Assembly (NCBI RefSeq): GCF_037038585.1
Contig: NC_092521.1
Location: forward strand, 149,138,605 to 149,202,604
Length of the DNA stretch: 64,000 bases
Direction of reading: 5' to 3'
DNA from: Patagioenas fasciata
Taxonomy: Eukaryota; Chordata; Aves; Columbiformes; Columbidae
In this document: positions 14,301 to 29,300 of the stretch, piece after piece
How positions within the stretch are numbered: position 1 is the first letter of the stretch
Layout: every line of letters begins with the position of its first letter
Position numbers and translations under genes: made by a program
Notes under the pieces: generated by a model
Seen by the model: only the letters and a program-made list of their open reading frames with translations
Told to the model about the DNA's origin: nothing
Database searches by the model: none

Positions 14301-17300
14301 GTGGCATTTCACAGACTTGTAAAGATGTAAGACTAATTATCTGTTTAAAAATAAAAAATCTAAAACAGTAAAAGCAGTTGGTCCTACTAGTTTCTAGAGT
14401 GAGTACTCTCACTTTTTCTTCCAGTTGGTTGAATTCTTCTACAAATGGACTCTCTTAGCTCCTACATTGCACTGTAACCTGGGTACTGAGTGTTAGCAAA
14501 TATTTTAGACTTATCTATACATTCACACTCAAAGTATTACTTCTCAAAACAGTTGTGCAAAACCTATTTCAACATAAGTTTGTGATGAGAGAAACCACAT
14601 ATTGAAATTGTCTAACTGTCCTTAAAATTACATATTAGCTAACAACAACATACCTATGAAAATATGAGTCTTGGTGTCTATGTTTCTTAGGTAACTTTGA
14701 AGTAGTGTATAGGGAAACAGAAATATATTGTACTGTGTATTCTTCAAACTTTTCTTAATTAAACAATAAATTTTCTTAACAAATATATTTCACTACATAT
14801 TCTTTTGAATATAAGGCATCTTTTTGACAGAATAATTACAGCCAACATAGTTCAGTTTTCATTTATTGCTCATTAACATAGAGGAGTATTTATCCCTTTA
14901 AATCATGACAAACAAAGTGAAGGAGTCTCTTGGAAAAAAAAATAATTTTCAGAAATTAAAAAATTATTTAAAGTTTAGAATGGTTGGGAAGTTTCCCTCT
15001 TATTTTAACTATGCACCTCAAAATTAATTGACTTTGGTAAATATGCAAGAACATAATAAGAATGTACTTAAAGGAAAAAAAAAGAAAAATGTTAAATATT
15101 ATCATGAAAGCCAAAAAACCATAGTATTTTACTCTTAGTAAGTTTAGTAATATTTAGGACTACTCAGCTCTAACATAAGTGGCATGTGACAGGGTGGAAT
15201 GGATGACTAGATGCTTCCATGCTTTGAATCACGAAGAAATGAAATTTTCACTAAAGCTATATTCACATTTCCCTTGTTCTTTCCTGTAATTTGTTCCTGC
15301 AATCTAGCAACTAAAACTTGGTAACAAGAGATGAAGTTTCTTGAAAGAATGACTAACTTCTACTGACTCTCTTCTTGAAAAATACTGGTGCAAATACAAC
15401 CCTATATTTTTTTGCAAGAATAATCAAGCAAGTCTGAATATTTTTGTTCCCCATATGTGCAGTGCAGGTACTCAAAGGATAAAATAAATCCATTCAGTGG
15501 ATGATACAGTTGGATTCATTTGACACATCAAGTCTAAATGGAAAAGCATATCCTTGTTATATTTGTACAATGACCGAAAATCTAAATGATTCAAACAACT
15601 TGCCGAGCTGATATTGTCTTGATTCTTCTTGACTCTCTCTATCTCAGGAGTGACACTCACAGCAGTAGCTTTGCCAGGCTGCTCTCTGTAGTGAACCTAT
15701 TATTTAACAGAATAAAATGATACATTCTATTTCAGCTCAAGCAATATCACAATGTATTACATTAAAATGTATGATTTAAAAGGTCATCCAAGAAACAACT
15801 GGAAAGCTAAAAGGCATTTGAAGTTCATTAAAGATTATAAAACTTGATTTTTGAAGCATAACCTTGAATTCTTTCTGGATAGTCTCCTTATTAATGCATT
15901 TGTGTGGATATATACATACATATGCACACAACATCTTGACATTCACCACACTGGTCCTTGGCAGCACAGAAAAATATGTTATATATACAATATGTTATAT
16001 ACAAATAATGTAGTAAAGTCAAGCAGAAAAAATGAAAAAAAAAAAAAAAAACACACTTAATTTCAGCAGTGCCCACTGTAAATGTATATTTGTCCAGACA
16101 CAGAGATTTCATAAGGATACCATCAATATTCTCACTTTTGTACCCTATATATTCAAAGGTGACTAAACACAGGGGGTACAATAAATCAGATGACTGTCAA
16201 TTGAATCCAACTGCCTAAATTTCACCATGTGTTTATTTAAATGTACTGTAGGACTGCTCACTCTATAGATTTTTAACAAAATAAACTGTAGCAATGATGC
16301 ATTAAGCAAATGCACACTCAAGGATGGATCAGCATCTAAAGAGGATGAAGGATAGGATGTGGCATTGACAGGTCAATCAGTCAACCCTGGCCTCAAATAC
16401 TGAGAAGTCAAATATGGTACACATTTAGCAAATAATTAGATATTCTTGCATCATTTATGTCAATCCACACAGTTTTATGTAAAATAAACATTTCCATACA
16501 AATTTTTTTTTTTTTTTTACTAAGCTCTTGGCTTTGCTTGATAACTGTGCTGATACATGATGTTCATAATTCTGCAGTGCACTGTGGTATTAACACACAT
16601 ATTGTTCAAGCAATTGTCTTCTTACACAACACATTTTTAGTCTGTCCACATCAACATATTCCAACAGAAAAATTAACATTTTATAAAAACAATGGTAAGC
16701 TATCAAATGGATTAAACTTGCAAACTTCGATTTGTAAAGATAAAATGGTTTTTCAAGACTTAATGTTTCTAGAAATGCCTGAAGTTAAAGAATCTTAGCC
16801 CCAAACTATTCCAGTGACCTGAAAGATAATTTAATCTTTACAATGAAACTTGCACAGCACAAAAACTGTTGGAAGGTAAACAATGATGTGAGTAGAACAA
16901 CTACACAGACTGGCTTAAATCTCTTGGGAAAACAGGTTGTTTTGAAGAGCATGCATTTTAGGAAAGCTAGATATATCAATATAAACCCAGGAATAAATAG
17001 TATACATTCAAGTTAGAGGGACAGTATTCTTGAAAATTGTAACTCCAAATTAATTTGGGGAACACGGCAGAAAACACTCCAGGGAAACACTGTAGCTATT
17101 TGTAGCCCCATGAAATATGGATGCTGATGGCACTTCCCAGTGAGAACAGGTGGTCTCTTGAAGACTCATTAACAAGGTACAACTTCAGCAGTGTAGGAAG
17201 GCAGCCTATCCTGTGCTTCTGCAAACAGTATCACTTTCTAATGGTTATGTCAGCTATATATACTGAATTACGATAGGAAGATTACTGAGGAACTAGAAGG

Positions 17301-20300
17301 AGATAGTGAAGAGAGCTGGAGTTTGAGTACAACTGTAGCCAATTATTTACAAAGACAGAGAGTAACATTTCAAAACAGTTCCGCCATTTCGTTACTTAGA
17401 TTTGTTATGCTTCATATGCCATTTCCCAAACCAAGCAACAGCTTTTCACAATTGCTTCCTAAAAGAGGGTTTTCATTACTGAGCCCACACCTAACTAAAG
17501 AAAAGGCACAGCTTCTGGAGAAAGAACTTTGTAATCATCTTTTACACCCCAAAATTATACAAAGGATTAAATGAGAGCAACTTCCCATGCTGACATTCTC
17601 TTGATTCCTCTTGACTCTCTCAATCTCAGGGGTGACACTCACAGGCGTAGCTTTGTAGAGCTGTTCTTTGTACTGAACCTAGCAAGCATGGCAGAAGATA
17701 TTACACAGAGACTTAGGAGTAACAGAAATAAAACAGTGTGTTAGTCATCATGAGAGAGCACACTGCATGTGGATGGAAAATACCATTCCTTAATAAACAC
17801 TCACATCTTTCTACACGATACTTAGTACTCACCCTCTTGCAGTTCTTCTGTTTCAGACACAGACAATGGATACTTCAACAGGAATACTTCACTCTCATTG
17901 ACGTTAATCAAAGTGCAATGTTAAGGAACAATCATCTTATCATTAATTGATTAAATTAGTCCTTGTGAACAAACAGGAACTATCACAAATACCACAGACA
18001 TATTCACTGAGGCACAAACACAACACAGCAGAGAGAAGTGTGCAAGCGCTGAAAATGAGGCACACATTGCTAATATTCTTCTGGTTTTCCTTAACTCTCC
18101 TTAGTTCGGGTGGATCAGAAATAGCTGTTGCATGCTGAATTTCTTCTTTGTATTTGATCTGCACAATAAATATTACAAAATATTAGCAATTTAAAGAAGA
18201 TACAGACAAGCACTAAAACACAACATTTTGCAATCTCCCTCTTACACAAACTCCACAGCCAGACCACATCTATCAACACTATTGGCCTAAACAGGAATAG
18301 TTACACTTAATTTCTGAAACAGGCCGCTGGAGTCTCCAATGCATCTTGCTTGACACAATGCACCAGAGAGTTCATATAACAAGACCAGTATCCTAAAACT
18401 CTTACAGCAAGAATATACACCACATGGGACGGTGACTATCTACATGATCATTGTGATGCTGCATATACTACTTGGAGATCTGCATCACTCTGACAAGGAC
18501 TTGGTCCTGCTATGATCTTGCTAGAGAAGACTACCTGTCCATTTTAGAAACTACACATTTCACAGATGTGTTCTTAAAAAGGTGAATGGCTTTGAAGTCT
18601 AATTCAAGTTCTGTAAAAAGACACATAGACATATCATGGACAATACAAATGTTTAGATGGATGATGTCTTTGACGATGCTGTCAGATTTTCACTGTTGCT
18701 TTTCCACATTTAATCTCTTCTAAACAGCAATATGTTTGGATATGGTAGACTCCGTAATTTGAAAGCAGCACAGAACTAGAATTTTTTCAGTTAGACACAA
18801 TATGCACCAAAACTGGATTCAACTTAATGAGAAAGAATTGAAAGGCTAAGTGGACGTGGTACTAAAAATAAAGACATCATATTTCTGTTTTTCCATATGC
18901 TATCCAAAAGGGTCATCTTGGACAAATCTGTGCATTGCCTTTTTCTTACTGTATACTACTAAATACTTCTTTAGTATTCAGCACTTTCATTTTCAAATGT
19001 CTGATGCCACCAAAAACCAAACAATACTTGCAGACCATGCCATCCTTTACAGTGATATAGCATGCTTTCTTTTCCTTTACAATGGTAATAAAACAGCAAA
19101 ATTTACAAAAACATTCAAAATTGTGCATGCAGTTATGTGCAACAGTTAGAAATATTTTCATTAGCAAGACTCAAGGGAGGAGAAGTACAGCATAATTAAT
19201 CGATTTGTACAGTTTTATATAAATGTGGCATACAAAATTTCTGTTAAACACATTTTAAGGCTGCAAAATCAAGGACTCAAAAATGAGAAATTGATACAAC
19301 TTAAATGTAACCTTAGTTCTGCCTCTTGTACAAATATGCTCCATATACAGCTTTTAATATATTTTATACTACTTCATTCTTTTCAAGTGCTTCATAATCT
19401 TTATGTGTTACCAAAAGCTGCTTTTCTCAAGAGAATTCTGCCTCATTCATTACACATAATCAATGACTCTTACTTAGTGAGTTGTTTGCATGCAGACCAT
19501 GACTGATGCCAGGTTTTTTTAACTGCTCTAAGGTCCTGCTTTGATGACAGAATTACTGATTTCTTCAGGAACTTTTCTGTGTTGCTTCTTGCTAAAGTAT
19601 CTCAGATTTTCACAGACACTAATTCACTAATTTTGCTGCGAATGGGGGAAAAAGGGAATTGTGACAAGGAAAAGCGTTATTTTTACTAGAGAGTACAGAC
19701 GAGTAACAGCTAATCTGGCTACATAATTTCAAAAAACATAGGATTATACAGCACCTGCATTCAGATGAGAATTCACATTGAACTGTACTTTGCAAAAGGG
19801 AAAACCAGACCAGGTTCTCCCCCATGGCAAAGTATCAAAACCATATACTTGAGCATTGGATCATCAGGTCTAGACACAGGGATTGAATTCAGGTTCTTGC
19901 TTTTGAGTATTGACATAGTGACCTTAATAATACCTCCTTAAAGTGCCTCTTGAAGAGGTAATTTCTCATGATTTAAAAAACTGCAAACTTACATTCTTTC
20001 ATGCACCTTCACCTTAAATGCCTCGTGGTTTGATTAGATTGACTGCACAAACCCATGAAAACAATCATAGTTTGTTACCTACATGGACACCATCATTAAA
20101 GGAAAAATATTTGACCAAGGGTACCTCAGACACACCCTGACAGCCAGGAAGTGATGAGTCTAAATGACCTGAGTTCTGCTTCAGCTCTTCTGGAAGGCAG
20201 CTTTCCCCACACTTGGCCTCTCCACTTTGCCCATGACTAAGCCCTTCTACACCTTCAGTTCCTCATCACTGGTCTCTTTTTCTCCACTTTACCAAATGAC

Positions 20301-23300
20301 ACTTTACCAAATGTCACTTAACAGATAATTTTCTTCTCTCTTCTCCAAGACATGGTACTTCTGGACAGTGCCAATTTTTTAACACAGACAAAACAACTTG
20401 TTTTTCTCTAAGCTCATACTTGGAAACTGATTTGGCTGAAACTAATAAATAAAACCAAAGCAGCCTGAAGCACAGATCAGGAATGGAAAATTTCAGTCCA
20501 GACAGTTTAGGACTGGCAGAAGTACTGAACCATTGGAAAAAAAGGGTCTTTTAATAGAGACTATTAGGTAAGCTTAAGAATTGGCAGTGCTACTAGTCCT
20601 TAACATGCTTCAAAATGTCGATTGCTTGAGTTTTAATCAGACCTCAGCTTTGTGGTGTTGACTGACATATCACAGTGGTTTCCTCATGGATTTCAAACAA
20701 ACAAAAACACAATTATGCTCTTCCTCCAAAAGGCTTCTTCCCAGAGCTGTACCCAGTCCTGCCTGTCCCTCAATATAAACAAGGTGTTTTTTAAATTCTC
20801 TTAGGTATTTGTAGCTTCTTGGTTCAGATTCAGTCACAGTCCATGAGTCTGATGTTTGCTTTTAAAGTTCTGTGAGATATTGAGTCCAACTATTTAGGAG
20901 GCTTCTACTTCCAAAACCATCATCAAAACAGGTGAGATCAGCTCAAGCATCTCAACTGTCACCATCTTGGTTTTGGGGATTTGAAAACATAATGTTCTCA
21001 GTTTTGTCTACAATATATATCATCTGGAAGAATTTGATCACTTTCAGAACATGATGCAATGGACTTTTTTGTATGGCTTGGTTATACAGTGCATGTCATT
21101 TTGGTCTGGTGTTCTGGGTTCTTTTGCACTGCAGGTGTGCTTCACATTCCATATTTTCATGTAGCTCAGCAAAGTTTTAAAACTGTCCTCCTTCTGTTTT
21201 AATTGAAAACTATACCTAAAAAGTTTAAATCTAATGGAGTCAAATTGGTGTAATTTACCCTTCCATTGAGACTCCCGTAAACTACACAATGTAATTTCCC
21301 TCCTACTGACATATAATTTAAGATCTCCTTGCACATTGCTTTTAAATTTGGCATTCTACACTTTTAATACATATTATACAAGACTGAAGTAATCTTAAGT
21401 ATACTGTATGTAATAAAAAGTATTTGTAAAATATTAACTCTACACACAGCCTAACCATATATAGGCCACGCTACTTACGTCATACCACTAAACCACTAAT
21501 GCATTTTGTGTTTCTCTTGATATGCTTTTGTTTACGTGTGCTTACTAGCATACTGATCCACCTTTCATTTTCCCTTCTTCACCACCGTTTAGAATTTTTA
21601 AAACAGCAAAGCATTCCACACTATTTTTCCATTTCACATTTCAAGGCATGGAGAAAAAGCATGAGAGTAAGACTACTCTTAATAAGCCTGTGCTTGTGTG
21701 TGACTGCTCTTGAAATAAATGTCTGTGGTAAGTGGAGATCAAATAGGTAACAGGAGATCAGGGTTTTGTTTCTAGAACACAGGTACAAATCTGGTTAACA
21801 AAAAAAACAAAAAAAAGAAAAAGCACGGTGGGGGGGGGGGGGAAGAACAAACAAACCAACAAATGAAAACACCCCATCGTTGAATTAAGAAAATTCGCAG
21901 CTTCCCAATCAGAAATGCTATTTCAGGACTTAGGACCCATGATTGCTTGCACTGAATCTTCAGATTGCACTGTGTCTCACAACAAGATGAAACATGATGG
22001 ATGGAGCAAAGAAAAATTCCAAGGAAAATATGAGTTTTTCAAAATTTTATGGAAATTCCCTGCCTGACCTTACTTTGGTGGGAAATTGAGTATTTAAGAC
22101 TACTTAGTAAACAAGGAAATTCTAGTAGAATAGGTGTCCAGAGTCCATAATTTGGATTTCAACTAATATTTAAACACAATCTAGTGTTACCTTCAAACTT
22201 TCTTTTTAAAAAAGCATCTAATATCAGCAAATGTGACAAACATAAAAATGGCCCCAGAGTACTCAACACCAAAAAATCCAAACAAGTGATCAATGCAACT
22301 ACAAGTGTTTTCTTGCTTGGCAGTCACTTTTGCACTTTTTTCCAAGTTTTGTCACATATTTATCAGAAAAGCATGTTCTACTTGTAGAAAACTCTCATTT
22401 TGATATTTTAATTTTAGTTGCCCATTAAAGTACCAATGACATTGGGCATCCATCCATCCACCAATCCATCCAACAACATCAATTCAGAACGAGTCCCACA
22501 ACATTCACAGATCAATGTGCCATCAAGATGTAAGGAGGCACAAATCCTTCACCTTTTCACATAGCTCAAGTCTGGACATCCATTTTCCCCTTCTTGAAAT
22601 GAAAACTGTACCAAATCCTATGAAATACACATGACTATACAGGAACTTAACAGATTTTCTTTTTTGTTATACAGTTTGGGCCCCTCACTACAAGATAGAC
22701 ACTGAGGGGCTGGAGAGAGTTCAGAGAAGGGCAACAAAGCTGTTTATGGGATGGGAGCACAAGTCTGATCATGAGCAGCTGATGGAACTTGGGTTGTTTA
22801 CTCTGGAGAAAAGGAGGCTGATGGGAGACCTTATTGCTATCTGCAACTGCCTGAAAGGAGGTTGTAGCATGGAGGGGGTTGGTCTCTTCTCCCAAGTAGT
22901 ACGTGATAGGATGAGAGGAAATGGTTTCAAGTTGTGCCAGGGGAGGTTTAAGTCGGATCTTACGAAAAATTTCTTGACTGAAAAGGTTGTCAGGCATTGG
23001 AATAGGCTGCCCAGGGAAGTGGTTGAATCACCATCCCTGGATGTGTTTAAAAGATGTGTAGAAGTGGTGCTTAGGGACATTGTTTAGTGGTGAGTTGACA
23101 GTCTTAGGTTAACAGTTGGACATGATGATCTTAAAGGTCTTTTCCAACCTAAATTATTCTATATTTTTCTAAATTACAAATTACAATTGCTGTTCAGTCT
23201 GTCATATCAGGAAATACATTTCATGTTTCTCACTCCAGAAAGACAAAACTCCTTCCTCAATTACTTAGTTCAAAGTTTTTCCTATTTTTCATTATGCTTT

Positions 23301-26300
23301 AATTTGAAACTCTATCTTTGGACATGGAAGAACTACACTAGAGTGGAGCTCTAACTCCATGAGAATGGAGCTCTATATCCAAAATCCAGTGGAGCAGTAT
23401 TTGAATGAGATGTGTGATGTAAAAACATGGAATTTTTAGTATACAAGATGGAAAAAAAATTGACCACCATTTACTCACATAAGAATAATTAATGTTAATA
23501 ACACTTACCGAACTAATATTCTGTTGATTTTTCTTTACTCTTTCAATCTCTGGAGTCTCTTTTACAGCTGTGCCAGCTCCTACTTCCTTCTTATAAAACA
23601 CCTTCATTTCCCCAAAAGAAAGTAATTATGAGACTGTTAGCAATGCAAGTACAAGTTCTCATAAAAGGGCTGGGCAATTGTCCAAGTTCCAAATTGGTCT
23701 GGCTATAAATCTTGCTAAGAAAGCAGTTACTTGAATTTTTCATAAATCACTCAAGTTATCAATAACTACAATAACATCCTGTTTGTTTTCAGCTGTAACC
23801 CAGATAATCTATTATCATCCTTTAGACTGATCTCAAACATTTTTAAGTATTTGTAATGATAGTTTTAACTTTGGAGATAATATTAAAGTTTAGATCATAA
23901 TCTACAAACATTTACAAATATAATTTTATGCTTGAGTAATTTCACTCATTTCAGTGTAATTGAATGTGTGTGTACATGCAAGGTTTGAATTGTTTTTTAA
24001 TCTTCAGACCTTAAAATACTCGGAGAAATAAACAGATATTATTTCAAATTTAACAAACTAGAAAATTGACATATTCATGACAAAATAACCAGAACAACCA
24101 GATCTACACTGCAAGTCATGCATTTTTTTTTTCATTTCTGGGTTTCATCCAGAAAGCTGAGGACTGCATCTAAAAAAAAGCTCACTTCTGAAAATATACA
24201 CATGCTCTTTATATAATTCTGCTCTCTATTTCACTAGTTTCAGTAAAGGATAAAACACAAAATCCATCAACAGAATCAATCATTCAAAGCTACTGAAAGA
24301 GACTGTAAAATAATGGCTCCACAAATTCTAAATGTGGCTATAGTTTAAATAACCAAGGAGCACCAGTTCATGCTGCAAAATTCCTAAAAAAGTTTTATTT
24401 GAATTTCAGCATTTGGTGTCACAAGTGTTGCCATTCCAGTAAGTATTTCCAGGCTTGTAGTGTAAATACAAGTCAGATTCTGGAGCTCATAAAATAAATC
24501 TTTACCATTTAGTATTTCTGCCTGTCTTGAATCAAGATTTATTTAACTTTTTTTTCCCTATCAATAAACTATTATTCTTGGTGCATTTTTCCTATTTCCT
24601 TGAAGGTCTCTGTAACCTAGGGTGACCAGTACTGCCAAGTATTCTAGAGAAGAGTGAATTATTTATGTTCACAAATCCCGTTTTAAATATTCAGAAAACC
24701 TTTAACAATTCAGAATTTTCTTTTACCAGGTGAGAACAAAGACGGTTTATGAGTAAGAACTTGAAAATTCTTCTGCACCAACATGTCAGTGTAAGGTAGG
24801 AAGATTTACACAGTGGACTGAACTAAAATATACTTTTTCCTTCTACCAAGGAAGTAGTGGTAACAAATGTCACAGATGGGAACTTTTCTGTGAAAGAGAT
24901 GACTGTGCAGTAAATACCCTATTGTAAATCATCTGCCAAATGAGCTAGTGAGCTAAAAGCAGCACTGACCTTATCTGCAGAGCTGGCCATTTTTTTGTGT
25001 GTCCCTTAAGGCAGAAAATATGTTAGACAAAATCCAAAAATCAGAAGCCTATTAGAGGTCATTATTTTTTTTTATATTGGAGCTGGTCCCAGCTATATCA
25101 TAACTTAGTAAAAAGTAAATTACCCTTATAATCTTAATTGCACAGAATGCTGAAGGATTAAAACATAAAGAAAGGAAAAAAAAAAAAAAGAATCATAGCT
25201 ATAAACTGCTTTCTTACATTTGGAGGATCCCATTCAGAAACAGAAGAAAGGATGATAAATAAAGAAAACATAAATCACTTCAAATACAAAATATTTTTAT
25301 TCATATTAGCTAGTACACTAACAGAGGGGATAATTGTCAGCCTTGGCACTGAAAGCTCAGACTGGTCTACAGGGCTGCAAGGGTTTCAGATGTGTCAGAG
25401 GCTTGTCAAGGTTTAATGAAGTAGTGGAAGGTTATTATCTGCCTGGTATCTAACTGTTAGAGAGCCCGCATTGCCAGACCTGCTGACCTATTTGAGGACT
25501 TCTTCAAAAGCTATCAAAGACTGGAGCAGGGAGGAAAGCAGATCAGGAGTGGATGGCTTGGATCCCCTGTTACATGGAGTTTCAGCATAGCACATTAGGA
25601 TGCCAGTGACACGATGCTAACCACCATCACACCATGCAGCAGAGCACCATTCAAAACCAATAGGCAATAGATTATGAGAAACAAAATTGGGGCCAGTGGA
25701 CCTGCCAACAGCTCATACTAGAAAGATGTAGCCTTCAGCTGCACTCATCTGAAGGAAGAAAAGGAGCAGGTAATGGCTGGAAGATATTACAGGAGAGACT
25801 ACTGCCTGGAGCAGCCTCAGAGACTTTCCTTCTCTCCTCTCCCCACAGGCTCCTGCTGCCCCAGTGAAGCTGCACTGATATGGGATTGCTGTGGGTAAAT
25901 ACCCATGAGGAAAACTAATTGACCTTGCACTTGTGCAGAGTTGGAGAAGCTGAGAATACCTCTGAGATAAAGAACAAAATCTGTGTCAGGTAACACTAAA
26001 ATATTTAAGCAACTTGCATTCTTTTCTCTCAAATAATTTGCTTTATTAGTATTGCTTTGTCTGCCATAAAAAACAGACTCTGACTGGACAGCCTTGTTTC
26101 TGGAGGCTATATGTACTCCTCTCCTCTGTTATATTACACGGAAAGCCAGAATTACAATGGCAGAATTAATGGGCCCAAAAAGGAAATGAAACTGAATGTA
26201 TCCCAAACTGGGCAATTTTTAAAATTGCTCATAATTTATATTTAGGGACAAACTGAAACTTAAATCTAGCATAAAATTTAAAAATATATGCAGTATAACA

Positions 26301-29300
26301 TAAAATCATTATACAGAGGTATTTATGAAACCTGATCTGTTCTAATTTTATACCCAAATCTTGATGTTCTGTACATATGATAGGAAACAGACGAAAAATC
26401 TTACATGTGCAGTAAGAAGCCTTATATTTTTTGTCCTTTTAAATAAAGTACTTCCTGGGCCTTGATGAAAAAATCAAAAGGAGCTTCATTTAAAAATAAC
26501 TGTGGCTTGGCAAGGTGGTATAAGCGGTTTAGCAATTCAAAATAACTGTGTCACACCTAAAAAAGCCAGGTATTTTTTTTACTGAAAGAAATGAGTGATA
26601 CAGCTTTTGGCAGGAAAATGATGCAAATGGTTCAAAGGACATTTACTCATAAATTCCCTATTCCATGCTGTGGCACAAAAGAGGCTATTTAAACTGAAAA
26701 ATATCTGAAAAGTTGCAAGTGAAGAGAGAAGCACTATTACTCACTGAACTGATGTTTTTCTGAGTACTTTTTATCCTCTCCATCTCTGGAGTGTCTGGGA
26801 CAGCAGAATAGTTACAGAGCATCTTCTCTGCTTCGTCTTTGTACATTTTCTGAAAAATAATTTTTAAATGCCTATTTCCTGGTTTCTTGGGCTCAGAATA
26901 TCCAAACTGCAACAAAAGATGCTTATTGCAGATAAGCCTCAACATCCTTGTACAGTGTTTATTTCAACCTCTGTTCTCCATGCTATTGTTATCATTGTCT
27001 GTGTGGGACACCTGACACTGTGTCCCACACTGAAAAAATACATATTTTATATATGTAAGCATTATAATATATATTACATGTTTTCCCATCATCTTCTTAT
27101 GGGGTAATGTAAAAAGACCTGCAAGTAGATGTAAACAAATTCAATTTACACGGCATGACAGGCCTAAACACAAATAAGAATCAGGCAGTAGGACTTTTTA
27201 CTACGTATAAATTAATTTAATATGGGTGTGAAAGCCTCTACAGAGCTAGAAAAGAAGTATTTTGAGCCATATTTGTCAAGCACTTATTGTTACACAGAAT
27301 TAAAACATTCAGCCTTTGAACTATGCCTACCTGGCTTGCTATTTCTGAAGCCCTTTTGACACGTTGTATTTCAGGAGTATATGGGCCAACTTGCATTCCT
27401 TTTCCTATAATTTCAGTCTCCAGATCCTTTTTATATTCTTTCTGAAGGAAAAAGAAGGGGAAAAAAACCCCACATAACTAATTCTACAGTAAATTGTACG
27501 TGCTTTCTTCAAAGCTAGTCTGACAGCACTATTGTGCACTACTTATTCCTTTTAGCCCAAGTATGTTCAAGAAGATTTTACGTTTTTAACATCTCGTTGT
27601 GATTTACTTCCAAAATAATCTTAAGAGATTCATTCTGTACTCACCTGGCTTATGATTTCAGAAGCTTTTTTGGCTCGTTGTATATCAGGGGTATCCATGC
27701 CCACTCCCATGCCCTTTCCTTTGATTTCATTCTCCAAGTCTTTCTTGTATTCCTTCTGAAAAGAATAGCATTGGCAATACTCATGTCTGACAGCCAAATT
27801 CTTTAATGGTTCCTACTTTAATCTGTGTGATTCCACTGAACAGCATTCTTAAAACACCAAACAACTTTGGATTCAACAGCATTAGCTTTGTAGGACCTAT
27901 CTTCGAGATGCCTACGCTGTAGCTGCTGACCAGTGAAAAAATTAGTTTAACGGGCTGCTTACTTCAAATCCGATGCAGCCTTTCACATCTACCTGCCTTT
28001 GCAGCTTTGGCAGCCACAATCACAAACCCATGCAGACAAGGCTTTCTCCCTCAGCTGTGTTTTGCCAGGCTTTAGCATTTCTCTGACTCTGCTTACCATT
28101 TGGCCCTAACGCAACAAGCAGCCATTTAGACCTAAAACAGTAGGGCTCACAGGTACAGAACACAGCCCAGGCCAGGCATGGCTCATGAGAAACAAGTGCC
28201 ACCTGCAAAAGATGGTGGAAATATCAAAGTTCTGGGAAGTCTTAACTTTCCCCCATATGCTAATTATGCAGCTTTTAGACTCTATACAGCAAAATGCATC
28301 AGGTATTTGGTGAAACCTGTGGTATTGCTAATGCCTAGATTGGACACCACCTGAAATTCTCAATGACAATAATTTGTTACATTCTGTCAAATGGAAAGAT
28401 TGCACTAGGTACAGTACTGACCATGCTCGCAATTTCAGAAGCTTTCTTGGCTCGTCTTATCTCAGGAGTATCTGGACCAACTTGCATGCCCTTCCCTTTA
28501 ATTTCAGTCTCCAGGTCTTTCTTATATTGTTTCTGTGAAGATAAAACTTCATATATCATATTCATAATAGCCAGAGAGTTACAGGTAGTTTTTGCACAAG
28601 AGATCCAATTTAAGATTTAGTGGCAATCAAAAATCTCAAGAGTCACAATTCTCAAGAGTCTGAGCAAGCTTCTGTCAGGAAAACATGTAACAAACTACAC
28701 AAGGAAACCTTTAGGAGATGTTCACTGAATGTACAAAACTCTATCACTGAATTTTTAATTTGGCAGTGCATGGGGGGAAATCAGTACATACAGCTTGCTA
28801 CAATTATCCTCTAAAGTAAAAAGGAAGTTTAGCTCTGAAGAATACAGTGTAATAAGCTGGTACTTGGTGCCAGCCTAATTGAAATACATTTTACTTTTAA
28901 GAAAATATTTTATTTATGAAAACACTACATGTTAGAAATACCATACAGTATTGTTGCTAGTGAACTTTCAGAGCAGGAAGTTGTAATTTATTCATTTAAT
29001 AGGTCTTTGCTGAACCACACCCATTAGGCAAGTGGCAGTACTCATCCATGATTGCTGCTTTTTCCTCACAACATAAATTATAAATAACCAATAACCAGAA
29101 AACAAAATGAATATTCGATCTTCAGCTTGTCCAAGCAAGGATATATTTCTTTTTCACCAGCAAACATATGTAATGTAAAAATGTAATACTGAAATATTGT
29201 ATACAATGATTGTATGTTTTTTTTAATTAAAAATTAAAAGAGTCTCCATCAGTGCTATTTGTGCTACCATAGTAGTAATCACTCTTTTTGTATTCTAGTT

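Larger units (their letters stand above)
18159..23508 (-). other. NEBL: NEBL intron R16 to R17
   Basis: Contains the CR1 copy at 22.67 kb, the G13 tract and the CATC array. The remainder is AT-rich and unassigned. Confidence 0.75.

Noticed and set aside
22746..23087. 113-codon plus-strand open frame
   Set aside because: It is the C-terminal remnant of CR1 ORF2, not a host gene.
26511..26575. tRNA-like GGTGGTATAAGCGGTTTAGC stretch
   Set aside because: No cloverleaf could be formed with proper acceptor and T arms.
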